A DNA stretch of 33,685 bases from Actinomycetota bacterium. GTDB lineage: Bacteria; Actinomycetota; Actinomycetes; Actinomycetales; Microbacteriaceae. How positions within the stretch are numbered: position 1 is the first letter of the stretch; every line of letters starts with the position of its first letter. The translations under genes and the position numbers were made by a program. The notes under the pieces were generated by a model. The model had not been told where the DNA came from. It made no database searches and was given only the letters and a program-made list of their open reading frames with translations. Below are positions 1 to 7,710 of this stretch, piece by piece. The stretch is from the NCBI GenBank assembly GCA_018268515.1, contig JAFDWK010000036.1, positions 277-33,961 of the forward strand, written 5' to 3'.

Positions 1-18
1 ACCCGCGCCCCGGCGCTC

Positions 19-88
19 CCTCGGCGAAACGCGCAACTTCGGAGCAATCCACTTCAATTCTCCGCAGTTGCGCAGTTCTCCGCCACAC
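19..88. repeat. diverged direct repeat, copy 1
   Basis: This 70-nt segment aligns without gaps to 181-250. By hand count about 54 of 70 positions match. The best conserved block is CTCGGAGCAATCC-like (39-50 against 201-212). It lies in non-coding DNA, so the similarity is not explained by shared protein sequence. It may belong to a dispersed intergenic repeat family of this lineage, which one window cannot show. Confidence 0.65.
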
Positions 89-180
89 GGCCGGATCCTG
101 ACCCTGACCTCACCAAGGCCGGGGCCGCCCGGAGTCCATCCCCGCGCGCACCCGCGTCATCCCGGGGATCCGGTGATCCC

Positions 181-250
181 CCTCGGAGAAACGCACGACC
201 TCGGAGCAATCCGCGCAGACCCTCCGCACTTACGCAGAACTCCGCCGCAC
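181..250. repeat. diverged direct repeat, copy 2
   Basis: Second copy of the repeat at 19-88, offset by exactly 162 bases and about 77% identical by hand count with no gaps. Both copies contain CTCGG, GAAACGC, TCGGAGCAATCC, CTCCGCA and CTCCGCC in the same order. The 92 nt between them show no similarity to the copies. Confidence 0.65.
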
Positions 251-359
251 CGCCGTACGCAACCTCGACCGTGCCTTGCCCAGAAACGCCGCGGAGCCCG
301 CGCAGAAGCGGCAACCCGCACCACACCCCACTCGCGCCGTGCGAGTCCGGGTGTCCGAC

Positions 360-1628
360 TCAGGCGCTCTTGCGCTTGCGTGCCAGGACCAGCGTGGGCG
401 GGGCGCCTTCGTCGACGGCAGCGCGGGTCACGACGACCTTCTGCACGTCCTCGGTCGAGGGGATCTCGAACATGATCGGGCCGAGCACGTCCTCCAGGAT
501 CGCGCGGAGCCCGCGTGCACCGGTCTTGCGTTCGACGGCGAGATCCGCGATCGACTCCAGGGCGTCGTCCTCGAACTCGAGCTCCACCCCGTCGAGCTGG
601 AACATGCGCTGGTACTGCTTGACCAGGGCGTTGCGTGGACCGGTGAGGATGTCGATGAGGGCCGCCTGATCGAGCGGCGTGACCGACGCGACCACTGGAA
701 GACGGCCGATGAACTCGGGGATGAGGCCGAACTTGTGCAGATCCTCCGGGAGCACCTCGCTGAACAGATCCAGATCCTTGCCCTTGTCGTGCAGAGGCGC
801 TCCGAATCCGACGCCGTGCTTGCCGACACGCGCAGAGATGATGTCCTCGAGGCCCGCGAACGCGCCGGCGACGATGAACAGCACGTTCGTGGTGTCGATC
901 TGCAGGAACTCCTGATGCGGATGCTTGCGACCACCCTGCGGCGGCACCGACGCGACCGTGCCTTCCAGGATCTTCAGCAGCGCCTGCTGCACGCCCTCAC
1001 CCGACACGTCGCGCGTGATCGAGGGGTTCTCCGCCTTGCGCGCGATCTTGTCGACCTCGTCGATGTAGATGATGCCCTGCTCGGCGCGCTTGACGTCGTA
1101 GTCCGCGGCCTGGATGAGCTTGAGGAGGATGTTCTCCACATCCTCGCCGACATACCCCGCCTCGGTGAGGGCTGTGGCATCGGCCACGGCGAAGGGCACG
1201 TTCAGGCGCTTCGCCAGGGTCTGCGCGAGATAGGTCTTGCCGCAGCCCGTGGGCCCGATCATCAGGATGTTGCTCTTGGCGATCTCGATCTCGTCGGCCT
1301 TCTGCTCGGCCGGCTGCAGCGTGCCACGGGCGCGCACGCGCTTGTAGTGGTTGTACACGGCGACCGCGAGGGCGCGCTTGGCCTGGTCCTGCCCGACGAC
1401 GTACTCCTCGAGGAAGGAGAAGATCTCGCGGGGCTTGGGCAGGTCGAACTCGGCGACCTCGCCGTTCGCCGACTCCGCCATCCGCTCTTCGATGATCTCG
1501 TTGCAGAGCTCGACGCACTCGTCGCAGATGTACACGCCGGGGCCGGCGATGAGCTGCTGGACCTGCTTCTGGCTCTTGCCGCAGAATGAGCACTTGAACA
1601 GGTCGGCGCTCTCACCGATGCGTGCCAT
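360..1628 (-). CDS. clpX: ATP-dependent Clp protease ATP-binding subunit ClpX
   Basis: AAA+ unfoldase that forms a hexamer, selects substrates and threads them into the ClpP chamber in the cytoplasm. The 422-aa protein has the normal length. The N-terminal C4 zinc-binding domain is visible as C13-x2-C16 and C35-x2-C38. Walker A is GPTGCGKT at 125-132 and Walker B IIYIDE at 186-191. The pore loop GYVG is at 158-161, the RKH loop at 234-236 and an IGF-type ClpP-docking loop (VGF) at 273-275. The ATG has a strong GAAGGAGGA ribosome site about 6 nt upstream. Unlike the common clpP-clpX order, clpX is separated from clpP2 by about 4.5 kb of deoxyribose genes. It therefore needs its own promoter, and a candidate lies at 1719-1744. 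Confidence 0.98.
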   Translation of the reverse strand: MARIGESADLFKCSFCGKSQKQVQQLIAGPGVYICDECVELCNEIIEERMAESANGEVAEFDLPKPREIFSFLEEYVVGQDQAKRALAVAVYNHYKRVRARGTLQPAEQKADEIEIAKSNILMIGPTGCGKTYLAQTLAKRLNVPFAVADATALTEAGYVGEDVENILLKLIQAADYDVKRAEQGIIYIDEVDKIARKAENPSITRDVSGEGVQQALLKILEGTVASVPPQGGRKHPHQEFLQIDTTNVLFIVAGAFAGLEDIISARVGKHGVGFGAPLHDKGKDLDLFSEVLPEDLHKFGLIPEFIGRLPVVASVTPLDQAALIDILTGPRNALVKQYQRMFQLDGVELEFEDDALESIADLAVERKTGARGLRAILEDVLGPIMFEIPSTEDVQKVVVTRAAVDEGAPPTLVLARKRKSA

Positions 1629-1718
1629 GCGCGTCCTCCTTCGAGACGGGATCCGCGATCACCCTGTGCGTCCTGACGATCGCGGCGTGGGAACACCGTG
1701 CGGCGATGCCGCGGTTCG

Positions 1719-1744
1719 AGCCTAACCGCTGCATCCGACATCGG
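1719..1744 (-). promoter_or_regulatory. clpX promoter with CCGATGTC-N12-TAGGCT motif
   Basis: On the minus strand CCGATGTC (1737-1744) is followed by 12 nt and TAGGCT (1719-1724), a good actinobacterial -10 box. This would give a leader of about 84 nt before the clpX ATG. The same octamer and spacing occur upstream of uvrA and uvrB. The geometry fits the mycobacterial RecA-NDp/PafBC element (TTGTCRGTG-N8-TANNNT), although the half after TGTC is only partly conserved (TGTCGGAT). The assignment is inferred from sequence alone. Confidence 0.5.
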
Positions 1745-1822
1745 GTCGCATCGCCACGGATCACCCGCGATGCGCGGCTCCGCGCAGGGCGAACACGCGC
1801 CGGATCCGGGCTTTCATGACGC

Positions 1823-1848
1823 TGGCCCGTCCCGCGCGGAGCGGGCCA
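1823..1848 (-). terminator. hairpin downstream of the aldehyde dehydrogenase pair
   Basis: TGGCCCG (1823-1829) pairs with CGGGCCA (1842-1848) across a 12-nt loop that can itself pair. It lies 23 nt after the stop of the half-length aldehyde dehydrogenase. There is no U-tract, as is usual for actinobacterial hairpin terminators. Confidence 0.4.
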
Positions 1849-1871
1849 CGCGTCTGGGTCGGAAGCCGAAC

Positions 1872-2741
1872 TCAGATCATGCTCTTCGGGTGCCAGACCG
1901 TCTTCACCTCGGTGAAGGCGGCGATCCGCTGCGGCGACGCCACGACCTCGCCCGGGGTGAGCACGCGCTTGAGCGTGTCGGCTGCGGCGATCTGCAGCTC
2001 GATCCAGTCGATCCCGCCCGCGCCGGCGAGGTCCAGCGCGTTGACGTCCGCGTGGGCGGCGAGCCACGGCGCGAGCTCGGCCGCCGAGCCGGTGAGCACG
2101 TTCACGACGCCACCGGGCACATCGCTGGTCGCGAGCACCTCGGCGAGGCTGATCGCGGAGAGCGGGTACTGCTCGCTCGCCACGACCACCACGGCGTTGC
2201 CGGCGACGAGCGCCGGGGCGACCACCGAGACCAGTCCCAGCAGCGCGCTCTCCTGCGGGGCGACGATCGCGACCACGCCGGTCGGCTCGGGCGCGGAGAT
2301 GTTGAAGTAGGCCCCCGCGACCGGGTTCAGGTTGCCCGCGATCTGGGCGTACTTGTCGCACCAACCCGCATACCAGACCCACAGGTCGATGGCCTCGTCG
2401 ACCTGGGAACCCGCGGCGGCAGCCGACACGCCCTGCTGCGCCACGATCTCGTCGACGAACTGCGCGCGGCGCCCCTCGAGCACCTCGGCCACCCGGTAGA
2501 GCACCTGGCCGCGGTTGTAGGCGGTCGCCTTGGCCCAGCCGGCCTGAGCCGTGCGCGCTGCCTTGACCGCATCACGGGCGTCCTTGCGGGAGGCCTTGGC
2601 CGCGTTCGCGAGGAAGGCGCCCTTCGGCGTCACGACCTCGTACGTGCGCCCCGATTCGCTGCGCGGGAACGCGCCGCCGATCGCGAGCTTGTAGGTCTTG
2701 GGAACCCGGAGTCTTTCATCGACAACGTGACGCGCGCTCAT
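1872..2741 (-). CDS. half-length, probably non-catalytic aldehyde dehydrogenase family protein
   Basis: A 289-aa protein covering only the NAD-binding half of the aldehyde dehydrogenase fold. It keeps recognisable N-terminal landmarks (WVWYAGWCDKYAQI at 121-134, PTGVVAIVAPQ at 153-163, GGVVNVLTG at 210-218). The PWNFP catalytic-Asn motif is replaced by APQES, and there is no ELGGK motif, no catalytic-Cys segment and no C-terminal domain. It should not be an active dehydrogenase alone. Its ATG overlaps the stop of the full-length gene (ATGA, 2738-2741), implying translational coupling and equal output. With its 504-aa partner it totals 793 aa, close to the ALDH16 family, where a complete unit is fused to an incomplete one lacking the catalytic Cys. 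A partner or stabilising subunit is the best inference; a pseudogene is less likely because the frame is clean. Confidence 0.8.
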   Translation of the reverse strand: MSARHVVDERLRVPKTYKLAIGGAFPRSESGRTYEVVTPKGAFLANAAKASRKDARDAVKAARTAQAGWAKATAYNRGQVLYRVAEVLEGRRAQFVDEIVAQQGVSAAAAGSQVDEAIDLWVWYAGWCDKYAQIAGNLNPVAGAYFNISAPEPTGVVAIVAPQESALLGLVSVVAPALVAGNAVVVVASEQYPLSAISLAEVLATSDVPGGVVNVLTGSAAELAPWLAAHADVNALDLAGAGGIDWIELQIAAADTLKRVLTPGEVVASPQRIAAFTEVKTVWHPKSMI

Positions 2742-4252
2742 GCCGCGGATCCCTTCTTCAGCGCCTTGGCGTCGCTCTTGGTCTCGCTCGGATGGCTCAG
2801 CGCGCGCGGGGCGCTGCCGGCCGGGCGCAGGTAGGCCGCGAGACCCTGCTTGCCGCCCTCGCGGCCATAGCCGGACTCCTTGTACCCGCCGAACGGGCTG
2901 GACGGATCGAAGCGGTTGAACGTGTTGGCCCACACGACTCCGGCACGCAGGCGGTCGGCGACGGCGAGGACCCGGGATCCCTTGTCGCTCCAGATCCCGG
3001 CGGACAGACCGTAGGGGGTGTTGTTCGCCTTCGCGATGGCCTCGGCGGGGGTGCGGAAGGTCAGCACCGACAGCACGGGGCCGAACACCTCTTCGCGGGC
3101 GATCCGGTGCGATGCCTCGACGCCGGTGAAGATCGTCGGCGCGAACCAGAACCCCTTCTCCGGGATCACGCAGTCCGCGGTCCACCGCTCGGCGCCCTCG
3201 TCCTCGCCGATCTGGCTGAGCTCGCGGATCCGCGCCAGCTGCTCGGCCGAGTTGATCGCGCCGATGTCCGTGTTCTTGTCGAGCGGGTCGCCGAGGCGCA
3301 GGGTCGACAGGCGGGACTTCAGGCGGTCGATGACCTCGTCGTGGATCGACTCCTGCACCAGCAGTCGGCTGCCGGCGCAGCACACGTGGCCCTGGTTGAA
3401 GAAGATGCCGTTGACGATGCCCTCGATGGCCTGGTCGATCGGGGCGTCGTCGAACACGATGTTCGCCGCCTTCCCGCCGAGCTCCAGGGTGAGCCCCTTG
3501 CCAGTGCCGGCCACGGTGCGCGCGATCTCGCGGCCGACCGCGGTGGATCCCGTGAACGCGACCTTGTCGACGTCGGGGTGGCGCACCAGCGCGGCTCCCG
3601 TCGCCCCCGCGCCGGTGACGATGTTCACCACGCCGGCCGGAAGGTCGGCCTGCTGCAGGATCTCGGCGAAGATCAGCGCCGTGAGCGGCGTGGTCTCCGC
3701 CGGCTTCAGCACCACCGTGTTGCCGGCGGCGAGCGCCGGGGCGATCTTCCACGCCAGCATCAGCAGCGGGAAGTTCCACGGGATGATCTGCCCCGCCACG
3801 CCGTGCGCGACAGGGTTCGGCCCGGCACCGACGTAGTCGAGCTTGTCCGCCCAGCCCGCGTAGTAGAAGAACCACGAGGCGACGAGCGGCACGTCGACGT
3901 CGCGGGACTCCTTGATCGGCTTGCCGTTGTCGAGGCTCTCGGCGACCGCCAGCTCGCGGGCGCGCTCCTGCACGAGCCGTGCGACGCGGAACAGGTACTT
4001 GCCGCGGTCGCGGCCGCTCATCTTCGACCACACCCTGGTGTAGGCGCGGCGCGCGGCGGCGACGGCGAGGTCGACGTCCTCATCCGAGGCGTGCGCGATC
4101 GTGGCGATCCGTGACTCGTCCGCGGGAGAGATCGTGCCGAACGTGGCGCCCCGCCCCTCGACGAACTCGCCGTCGATGAACAGCCCGTACTCGTCCTTCA
4201 GGTTGAGGATGCTCCGCGACTCGGGCGCGGGTGCGTATTCCAGGAAACTCAT
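2738..4252 (-). CDS. NAD(P)-dependent aldehyde dehydrogenase
   Basis: Oxidises an aldehyde to its acid with NAD(P). The 504-aa protein has the full set of catalytic features: PWNFP with catalytic Asn160, FTGS at 233-236, ELGGK with general base Glu257, the catalytic loop FFNQGHVCCAGS with nucleophile Cys291, and EEVFGPV and PFGGYKESG near the C-terminus. GGAAGG lies 6 nt before the ATG. Upstream is deoC, with only 34 nt between them; downstream the half-length homologue overlaps by 4 nt. DeoC releases acetaldehyde, so acetaldehyde is the most plausible substrate. Substrate choice cannot be read from the sequence. Confidence 0.93.
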   Translation of the reverse strand: MSFLEYAPAPESRSILNLKDEYGLFIDGEFVEGRGATFGTISPADESRIATIAHASDEDVDLAVAAARRAYTRVWSKMSGRDRGKYLFRVARLVQERARELAVAESLDNGKPIKESRDVDVPLVASWFFYYAGWADKLDYVGAGPNPVAHGVAGQIIPWNFPLLMLAWKIAPALAAGNTVVLKPAETTPLTALIFAEILQQADLPAGVVNIVTGAGATGAALVRHPDVDKVAFTGSTAVGREIARTVAGTGKGLTLELGGKAANIVFDDAPIDQAIEGIVNGIFFNQGHVCCAGSRLLVQESIHDEVIDRLKSRLSTLRLGDPLDKNTDIGAINSAEQLARIRELSQIGEDEGAERWTADCVIPEKGFWFAPTIFTGVEASHRIAREEVFGPVLSVLTFRTPAEAIAKANNTPYGLSAGIWSDKGSRVLAVADRLRAGVVWANTFNRFDPSSPFGGYKESGYGREGGKQGLAAYLRPAGSAPRALSHPSETKSDAKALKKGSAA

Positions 4253-4262
4253 CTGAAACCTT

Positions 4263-4286
4263 CCGGTTGCTGAGCTTGTCGAAGCA
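4263..4286 (-). repeat. REP-like element in the deoC-aldehyde dehydrogenase gap
   Basis: The minus strand reads TTCGACAAGCTCAGCAACC plus flanks, with a short GCTT/AAGC hairpin (4274-4285). This type of TTCGACAAGCTCAG element is widely dispersed between genes of high-GC bacteria. Here it fills most of the 34-nt gap and adjoins the deoC stop codon (4287) directly. A role in mRNA stability within the operon is possible but unproven. Confidence 0.6.
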
Positions 4287-5288
4287 TCAGTCGATCGTGA
4301 CGTAGTCGGGGCCGGAGTAGTGGCCGGTGGTCAGCTTCTGCCGCTGCAGCAGCACGTCGTTGAGCAGGCTCGAGGCGCCGAAGCGGAACAGGTGCGGCTG
4401 CAGCCACTCCTCGCCCACGGTCTCGGCGACGTGCACGAGATACTTCACCGCGTCCTTCGAGGAGCGGATCCCGCCGGCCGGCTTCACCCCGATCCTCTCG
4501 CCGGTGAGCCGGTGCCAGTCCCGCACGGCCTCGAGCATGAGAAGAGTGACCGGCAGCGTCGCCGCGGGGGCGACCTTGCCGGTGGAGGTCTTGATGAAGT
4601 CGCCACCGGCCAGCATGCCCAGCCACGACGCGCGCTTGATGTTGTCGTAGGTGTTCAGCTCGCCGGTCTCCAGGATGATCTTGAGCGAGGCCGACGTGCC
4701 GTCCTCCCGGCGGCAGGCGTCCTTGACCGCCACGATCTGGTCGAACACCTGGCCGTAGCGCCCGGCGAGGAACGCCCCGCGGTCGATCACCATGTCGATC
4801 TCGTCGGCACCGGCCTCGACCGCGTCGCGGGTGTCGGCGAGCTTCACCGCGAGCGAGGCCCGGCCGCTCGGGAACGCCGTCGCGACCGCCGCGACCGAGA
4901 TGCCGCCCTCGTCGGGGTCGCCGTGCCGCGCTCCGAGCGCCTCGACCGCGAACGGGACCATGTCGCCGTAGACGCACACGGCGGCGACGGAGGGGCAGGT
5001 CGGATCCGACGCGTCGGGCAGCTTGGCCTTGGAGACCAGCGAGCGCACTTTGCCCGGGGTGTCCGCACCCTCGAGCGTGGTGAGGTCGATCAGGCGCACG
5101 ATCGTGTCGAGCGCCCACGCCTTGGAGGTGGTCTTGATCGAGCGCGTGCCGAGCGCGGCGGAGCGCTGCTCCAGCCCCACCGCATCGACGCCCGGCAGGC
5201 CGTGCAGGAATCTGCGCAGGGTGAGGTCGTCGGGGTCGCCGCCGAGCACCTCCAGCGCGGTGCGCCGTGCGAGTTCGGTCGTGGTCAC
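4287..5288 (-). CDS. deoC: deoxyribose-phosphate aldolase
   Basis: Cleaves 2-deoxyribose-5-phosphate to glyceraldehyde-3-phosphate and acetaldehyde in deoxynucleoside catabolism. The 333-aa class I aldolase has the Schiff-base lysine in DFIKTSTGK (Lys233), the second active-site lysine in GVKPAGGIR (Lys269) and the proton-relay Asp in EIDMVID (Asp165). It is longer than the roughly 250-aa E. coli enzyme because of an N-terminal extension of about 60 residues, as in the longer DeoC group. The start is GTG and overlaps the regulator stop (GTGA, 5285-5288), so regulator and enzyme are translationally coupled. It is followed by two aldehyde dehydrogenase genes. Confidence 0.96.
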   Translation of the reverse strand: MTTTELARRTALEVLGGDPDDLTLRRFLHGLPGVDAVGLEQRSAALGTRSIKTTSKAWALDTIVRLIDLTTLEGADTPGKVRSLVSKAKLPDASDPTCPSVAAVCVYGDMVPFAVEALGARHGDPDEGGISVAAVATAFPSGRASLAVKLADTRDAVEAGADEIDMVIDRGAFLAGRYGQVFDQIVAVKDACRREDGTSASLKIILETGELNTYDNIKRASWLGMLAGGDFIKTSTGKVAPAATLPVTLLMLEAVRDWHRLTGERIGVKPAGGIRSSKDAVKYLVHVAETVGEEWLQPHLFRFGASSLLNDVLLQRQKLTTGHYSGPDYVTID

Positions 5289-6241
5289 TGATCCAACTCC
5301 AAAAGGTTCCGGGCGGTCTCCTCGTCGGTGACCACCATCGTGCAGAGCTTCGCGGTCACGACCGTGCGGGCGATGTCGTGCTTCGCCTCTCCGGCCGTGA
5401 CGAAGACGGCGGTGCGCGCGTCGCGCAGCCGTTCGAGACTGAGGCCCACGGTGCGGGCGTCGAGCTCGGGATCCACGACGTTGCCGTCGGCGTCGATATA
5501 GCGGCCGAGCACGTCGCCGACCGCGCCGCGTCGGGCGAGCTCATCGATGTCGCGGACCGTCAGGTAGCCGTTCTCGACGTGGGCGGATCCGGCGTCGCAG
5601 ACACCCGCCGTGAAGAGATAGGCGTCGGCCTGCGCGGCCTGCTCCAGGACGCCCGCGACGGTGCGATCGCGTTCGATGGCCTGCTTCGTCTCGAGCCGCT
5701 CCAGGATCGCCGGGCTCGGCAGCAGCGCGACATGCCCCGACGCGCGCTGTGCGATCGTGGCCGCGAGGGATGCGGCGCCGCCCGGACGGCGGTTCACACT
5801 CACGCCGCCGTTCATCTGCACCACGGTGACGCCGCGGGCCCAGCCCTCGGCCATGCGGTCCGCGATCGCCGTGAGCGTGCGTCCCCAGCTCACGGCGAGG
5901 GTCTTCGGCACGGGACGCAGGGCCGCGAGGTGATCCGCGGCACCCTGGGCGACGCGGCCGAGGGTCTCGACATCGCTCGGCCCGTTCGGCACCACGACCG
6001 CATCGGCGAGCCCGAAGCGCTCACGCAGCTCCCGCTCGATGCCGAGCTTGCGTGCGCGGGGGTGCACGATCTCGATGCGCACGATCCCGTCGATGCGGGC
6101 CTGCTGCAGCAGGCGCCCCACCTTCCAGCGCGAGATGCCCAGCAGGCCGCCGATCTCGTCCTGCGTCTTGTCCTCGTCGTAGTACAGCTCCGCCACGCGG
6201 ACGGCGAGCAGTTCGTCGTCGTCGATGGTGGAGCGCGGCAT
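5285..6241 (-). CDS. SorC/DeoR-type sugar-binding transcriptional regulator
   Basis: A 318-aa regulator of the SorC family, to which B. subtilis DeoR belongs. The N-terminal helix-turn-helix spans about residues 26-52 (TQDEIGGLLGISRWKVGRLL). The remainder is the sugar-phosphate-binding domain, with NGGVSVN and TAGVCDAGSA segments. Deoxyribose-5-phosphate is the likely effector, judging from the coupled deoC. I chose the ATG at 6241, giving MPRSTIDDDELLAV. A longer frame starting at 6310 would place a perfect palindrome inside the gene. No Shine-Dalgarno site is obvious, but TACGCT lies 6 nt upstream of this ATG, suggesting a leaderless transcript. It probably controls its own operon. Confidence 0.9.
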   Translation of the reverse strand: MPRSTIDDDELLAVRVAELYYDEDKTQDEIGGLLGISRWKVGRLLQQARIDGIVRIEIVHPRARKLGIERELRERFGLADAVVVPNGPSDVETLGRVAQGAADHLAALRPVPKTLAVSWGRTLTAIADRMAEGWARGVTVVQMNGGVSVNRRPGGAASLAATIAQRASGHVALLPSPAILERLETKQAIERDRTVAGVLEQAAQADAYLFTAGVCDAGSAHVENGYLTVRDIDELARRGAVGDVLGRYIDADGNVVDPELDARTVGLSLERLRDARTAVFVTAGEAKHDIARTVVTAKLCTMVVTDEETARNLLELDQ

Positions 6242-6247
6242 GTTCCG

Positions 6248-6253
6248 AGCGTA
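6248..6253 (-). promoter_or_regulatory. -10 box of the deoxyribose operon (leaderless)
   Basis: TACGCT on the minus strand lies exactly 6 nt before the ATG at 6241. A transcript from it would start at or next to the start codon. No clear -35 hexamer is present. The palindrome at 6282-6295 lies roughly 41-54 nt upstream of the predicted start site. Confidence 0.45.
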
Positions 6254-6281
6254 CCGCCCGGCACGCGCACGCGCACAGTTC

Positions 6282-6295
6282 TGCTCATATGAGCA
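6282..6295. promoter_or_regulatory. candidate operator of the SorC-type regulator
   Basis: TGCTCATATGAGCA is a perfect 14-bp palindrome in the short gap upstream of the regulator gene. It is AT-rich for this genome and stands alone, as expected for an autoregulatory operator. Its position upstream of the predicted -10 would allow repression or activation. Confidence 0.55.
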
Positions 6296-6334
6296 ATCTG
6301 CCTCGCTCACCCGCGCACCCGGGAGCCAGGATGC

Positions 6335-6371
6335 GAGAGGGCGGTCCGGATCGGATCCGGACCGCCCTCTC
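6335..6371 (-). terminator. terminator after clpP2
   Basis: A perfect 18-bp inverted repeat (6335-6352 with 6354-6371, one central base) begins 15 nt after the clpP2 stop. It separates the clpP operon from the deoxyribose operon. There is no U-tract. Confidence 0.85.
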
Positions 6372-6386
6372 AGGGATGTCAGCAGC

Positions 6387-7055
6387 TCAGCTCAGGGCCT
6401 GACGCTTGCGGCTGGACAGCACCTGGTCGACGATGCCGTATTCCTTGGCCTGCTCCGCCGAGAGGATGTTGTCGCGATCGATGTCGCGGTTGACCTTCTC
6501 GACCGGCTGACCGGTGTGGCGGGCCATGGTCTCCTCGAGCCAGGTGCGCATACGGAGGATCTCCGCCGCCTGGATCTCGATGTCCGACGCCTGGCCCTGA
6601 CCGGCCTCGCCCATGGCGGGCTGGTGCATCAGCACGCGGGCGTTGGGCAGCGCGAGGCGCTTGCCGGGCGCCCCCGCGGCGAGCAGCACGGATGCGGCCG
6701 AAGCCGCCTGGCCGAGCACCACCGTCTGGATCTGCGGCGCCACGTACTGCATCGTGTCGTAGATCGCGGTCATCGCCGTGAAGGATCCGCCGGGCGAGTT
6801 GATGTACATCGTGATGTCGCGCTCGGAATCCTGGCTCTCCAGGACCAGCAGCTGCGCCATCACGTCATCGGCGGACGCGTCATCGACCTGTACGCCGAGG
6901 AAGATCACGCGATCCTCGAACAGCTTGTTGTACGGGTCCTGCCGCTTGAAGCCGTAGGCCGTGCGCTCCTCGAACTGAGGGAGGACATAGCGACTCGAGG
7001 GCCCGTTCTGGTTGGCCAGCAGGGTGCCGGCGGAGCGGAACGTGGGTGTGTACAT
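6387..7055 (-). CDS. clpP2: ATP-dependent Clp protease proteolytic subunit ClpP2
   Basis: Serine protease subunit of the ClpP chamber that degrades proteins fed by ClpX or ClpC. The 222-aa protein carries the catalytic triad: Ser119 in GQAASAAS, His144 in MHQP and Asp195 in DRDN. Actinobacteria make a mixed complex of two ClpP paralogues. This is the longer second gene, with an N-terminal extension of about 25 residues (MYTPTFRSAG onward) that may include a propeptide. The Ser motif is AASA rather than the AASM of the upstream paralogue. The ATG follows the clpP1 stop by 18 nt with GGAGAGGA upstream, so the two are co-transcribed. Confidence 0.96.
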   Translation of the reverse strand: MYTPTFRSAGTLLANQNGPSSRYVLPQFEERTAYGFKRQDPYNKLFEDRVIFLGVQVDDASADDVMAQLLVLESQDSERDITMYINSPGGSFTAMTAIYDTMQYVAPQIQTVVLGQAASAASVLLAAGAPGKRLALPNARVLMHQPAMGEAGQGQASDIEIQAAEILRMRTWLEETMARHTGQPVEKVNRDIDRDNILSAEQAKEYGIVDQVLSSRKRQALS

Positions 7056-7073
7056 GGGTGTCCTCTCCAGCCT

Positions 7074-7673
7074 TTACTTGTCCGAGCCGTCGGCGCCGGT
7101 GCCGCCGCCGCCGTGCACGTCGCTCGCGTGCTCGCGCATGTGATCGACGAAGCCGTACTCCAGCGCTTCCTGCGCCGAGAACCAGCGGTCCCGGTCGCCG
7201 TCGGCGTTGATCTGCTCGACGGTCTTGCCCGTTTGGCCCGCGGTGATCTCGGCGAGACGCTTCTTCATGTCGAGGATGAGCTGCGCCTGCGTCTGGATGT
7301 CGCTCGCGGTGCCGCCGAATCCGCCGTGCGGCTGGTGCAGCAGCACCCGCGCGTTCGGCGTGATGTAGCGCTTGCCCTTGGTGCCGCTGGTCAGCAGCAG
7401 CTGCCCCATCGAGGCGGCCATGCCGATGCCGACCGTGACGATGTCGTTCGGCACGAACTGCATCGTGTCGTAGATCGCCATGCCCGCGGTGATGGACCCG
7501 CCGGGCGAGTTGATGTAGAGGTAGATGTCCTTCTCGGGGTCCTCGGCGGCGAGAAGGAGGATCTTGGCGCAGATCTCGTTGGCGTTCTCGTCCCGCACCT
7601 CGGATCCCAGCCAGATGATGCGATCCTTGAGCAGCCTGTCGAAGACGCTCGTCGCGACCAGGGGTTCAGCCAT
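7074..7673 (-). CDS. clpP1: ATP-dependent Clp protease proteolytic subunit ClpP1
   Basis: First ClpP subunit of the two-gene set. The 199-aa protein starts [10 protein letters not shown] with AGGAG about 7 nt upstream; a longer in-frame extension exists but would run through the upstream gene. The catalytic residues are Ser88 in GMAASMG, His113 in LHQPHGG and Asp162 in DRDR. The C-terminal tail is Gly/Asp-rich ([13 protein letters not shown]). It forms a heteromeric tetradecamer with ClpP2 in related bacteria and docks with ClpX or ClpC. Expression probably starts from the -10 box at 7705-7710. Confidence 0.96.
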   Translation of the reverse strand: MAEPLVATSVFDRLLKDRIIWLGSEVRDENANEICAKILLLAAEDPEKDIYLYINSPGGSITAGMAIYDTMQFVPNDIVTVGIGMAASMGQLLLTSGTKGKRYITPNARVLLHQPHGGFGGTASDIQTQAQLILDMKKRLAEITAGQTGKTVEQINADGDRDRWFSAQEALEYGFVDHMREHASDVHGGGGTGADGSDK

Positions 7674-7704
7674 TTCCGCTCCTGTTTCCGTGTTCGGTGC
7701 TTCG

Positions 7705-7710
7705 AATCTA
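7705..7710 (-). promoter_or_regulatory. candidate clpP1P2 -10 box
   Basis: TAGATT lies on the minus strand 31 nt before the clpP1 ATG, leaving a short leader with a ribosome site. No good -35 is visible. The CCGATGTC element seen at clpX is absent here. Confidence 0.4.

Larger units (their letters stand above)
1..359. other. non-coding region downstream of clpX
   Basis: No convincing gene lies in the first 359 bases. The open frames here are short, lack ribosome binding sites and resemble no family I recognise. The region holds two diverged copies of a roughly 70-nt sequence, listed separately. A weak hairpin (GAGTC at 343-347 with GACTC at 357-361) overlaps the clpX stop codon and is not strong enough to call a terminator. 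What lies further left is outside the window. Confidence 0.6.

Noticed and set aside
2738-2741. Frameshift breaking a single fused aldehyde dehydrogenase gene
   Set aside because: The first protein ends in a plausible Lys/Ala-rich tail past the complete fold, and the second has its own ATG in a clean ATGA overlap. Two coupled genes explain this better.
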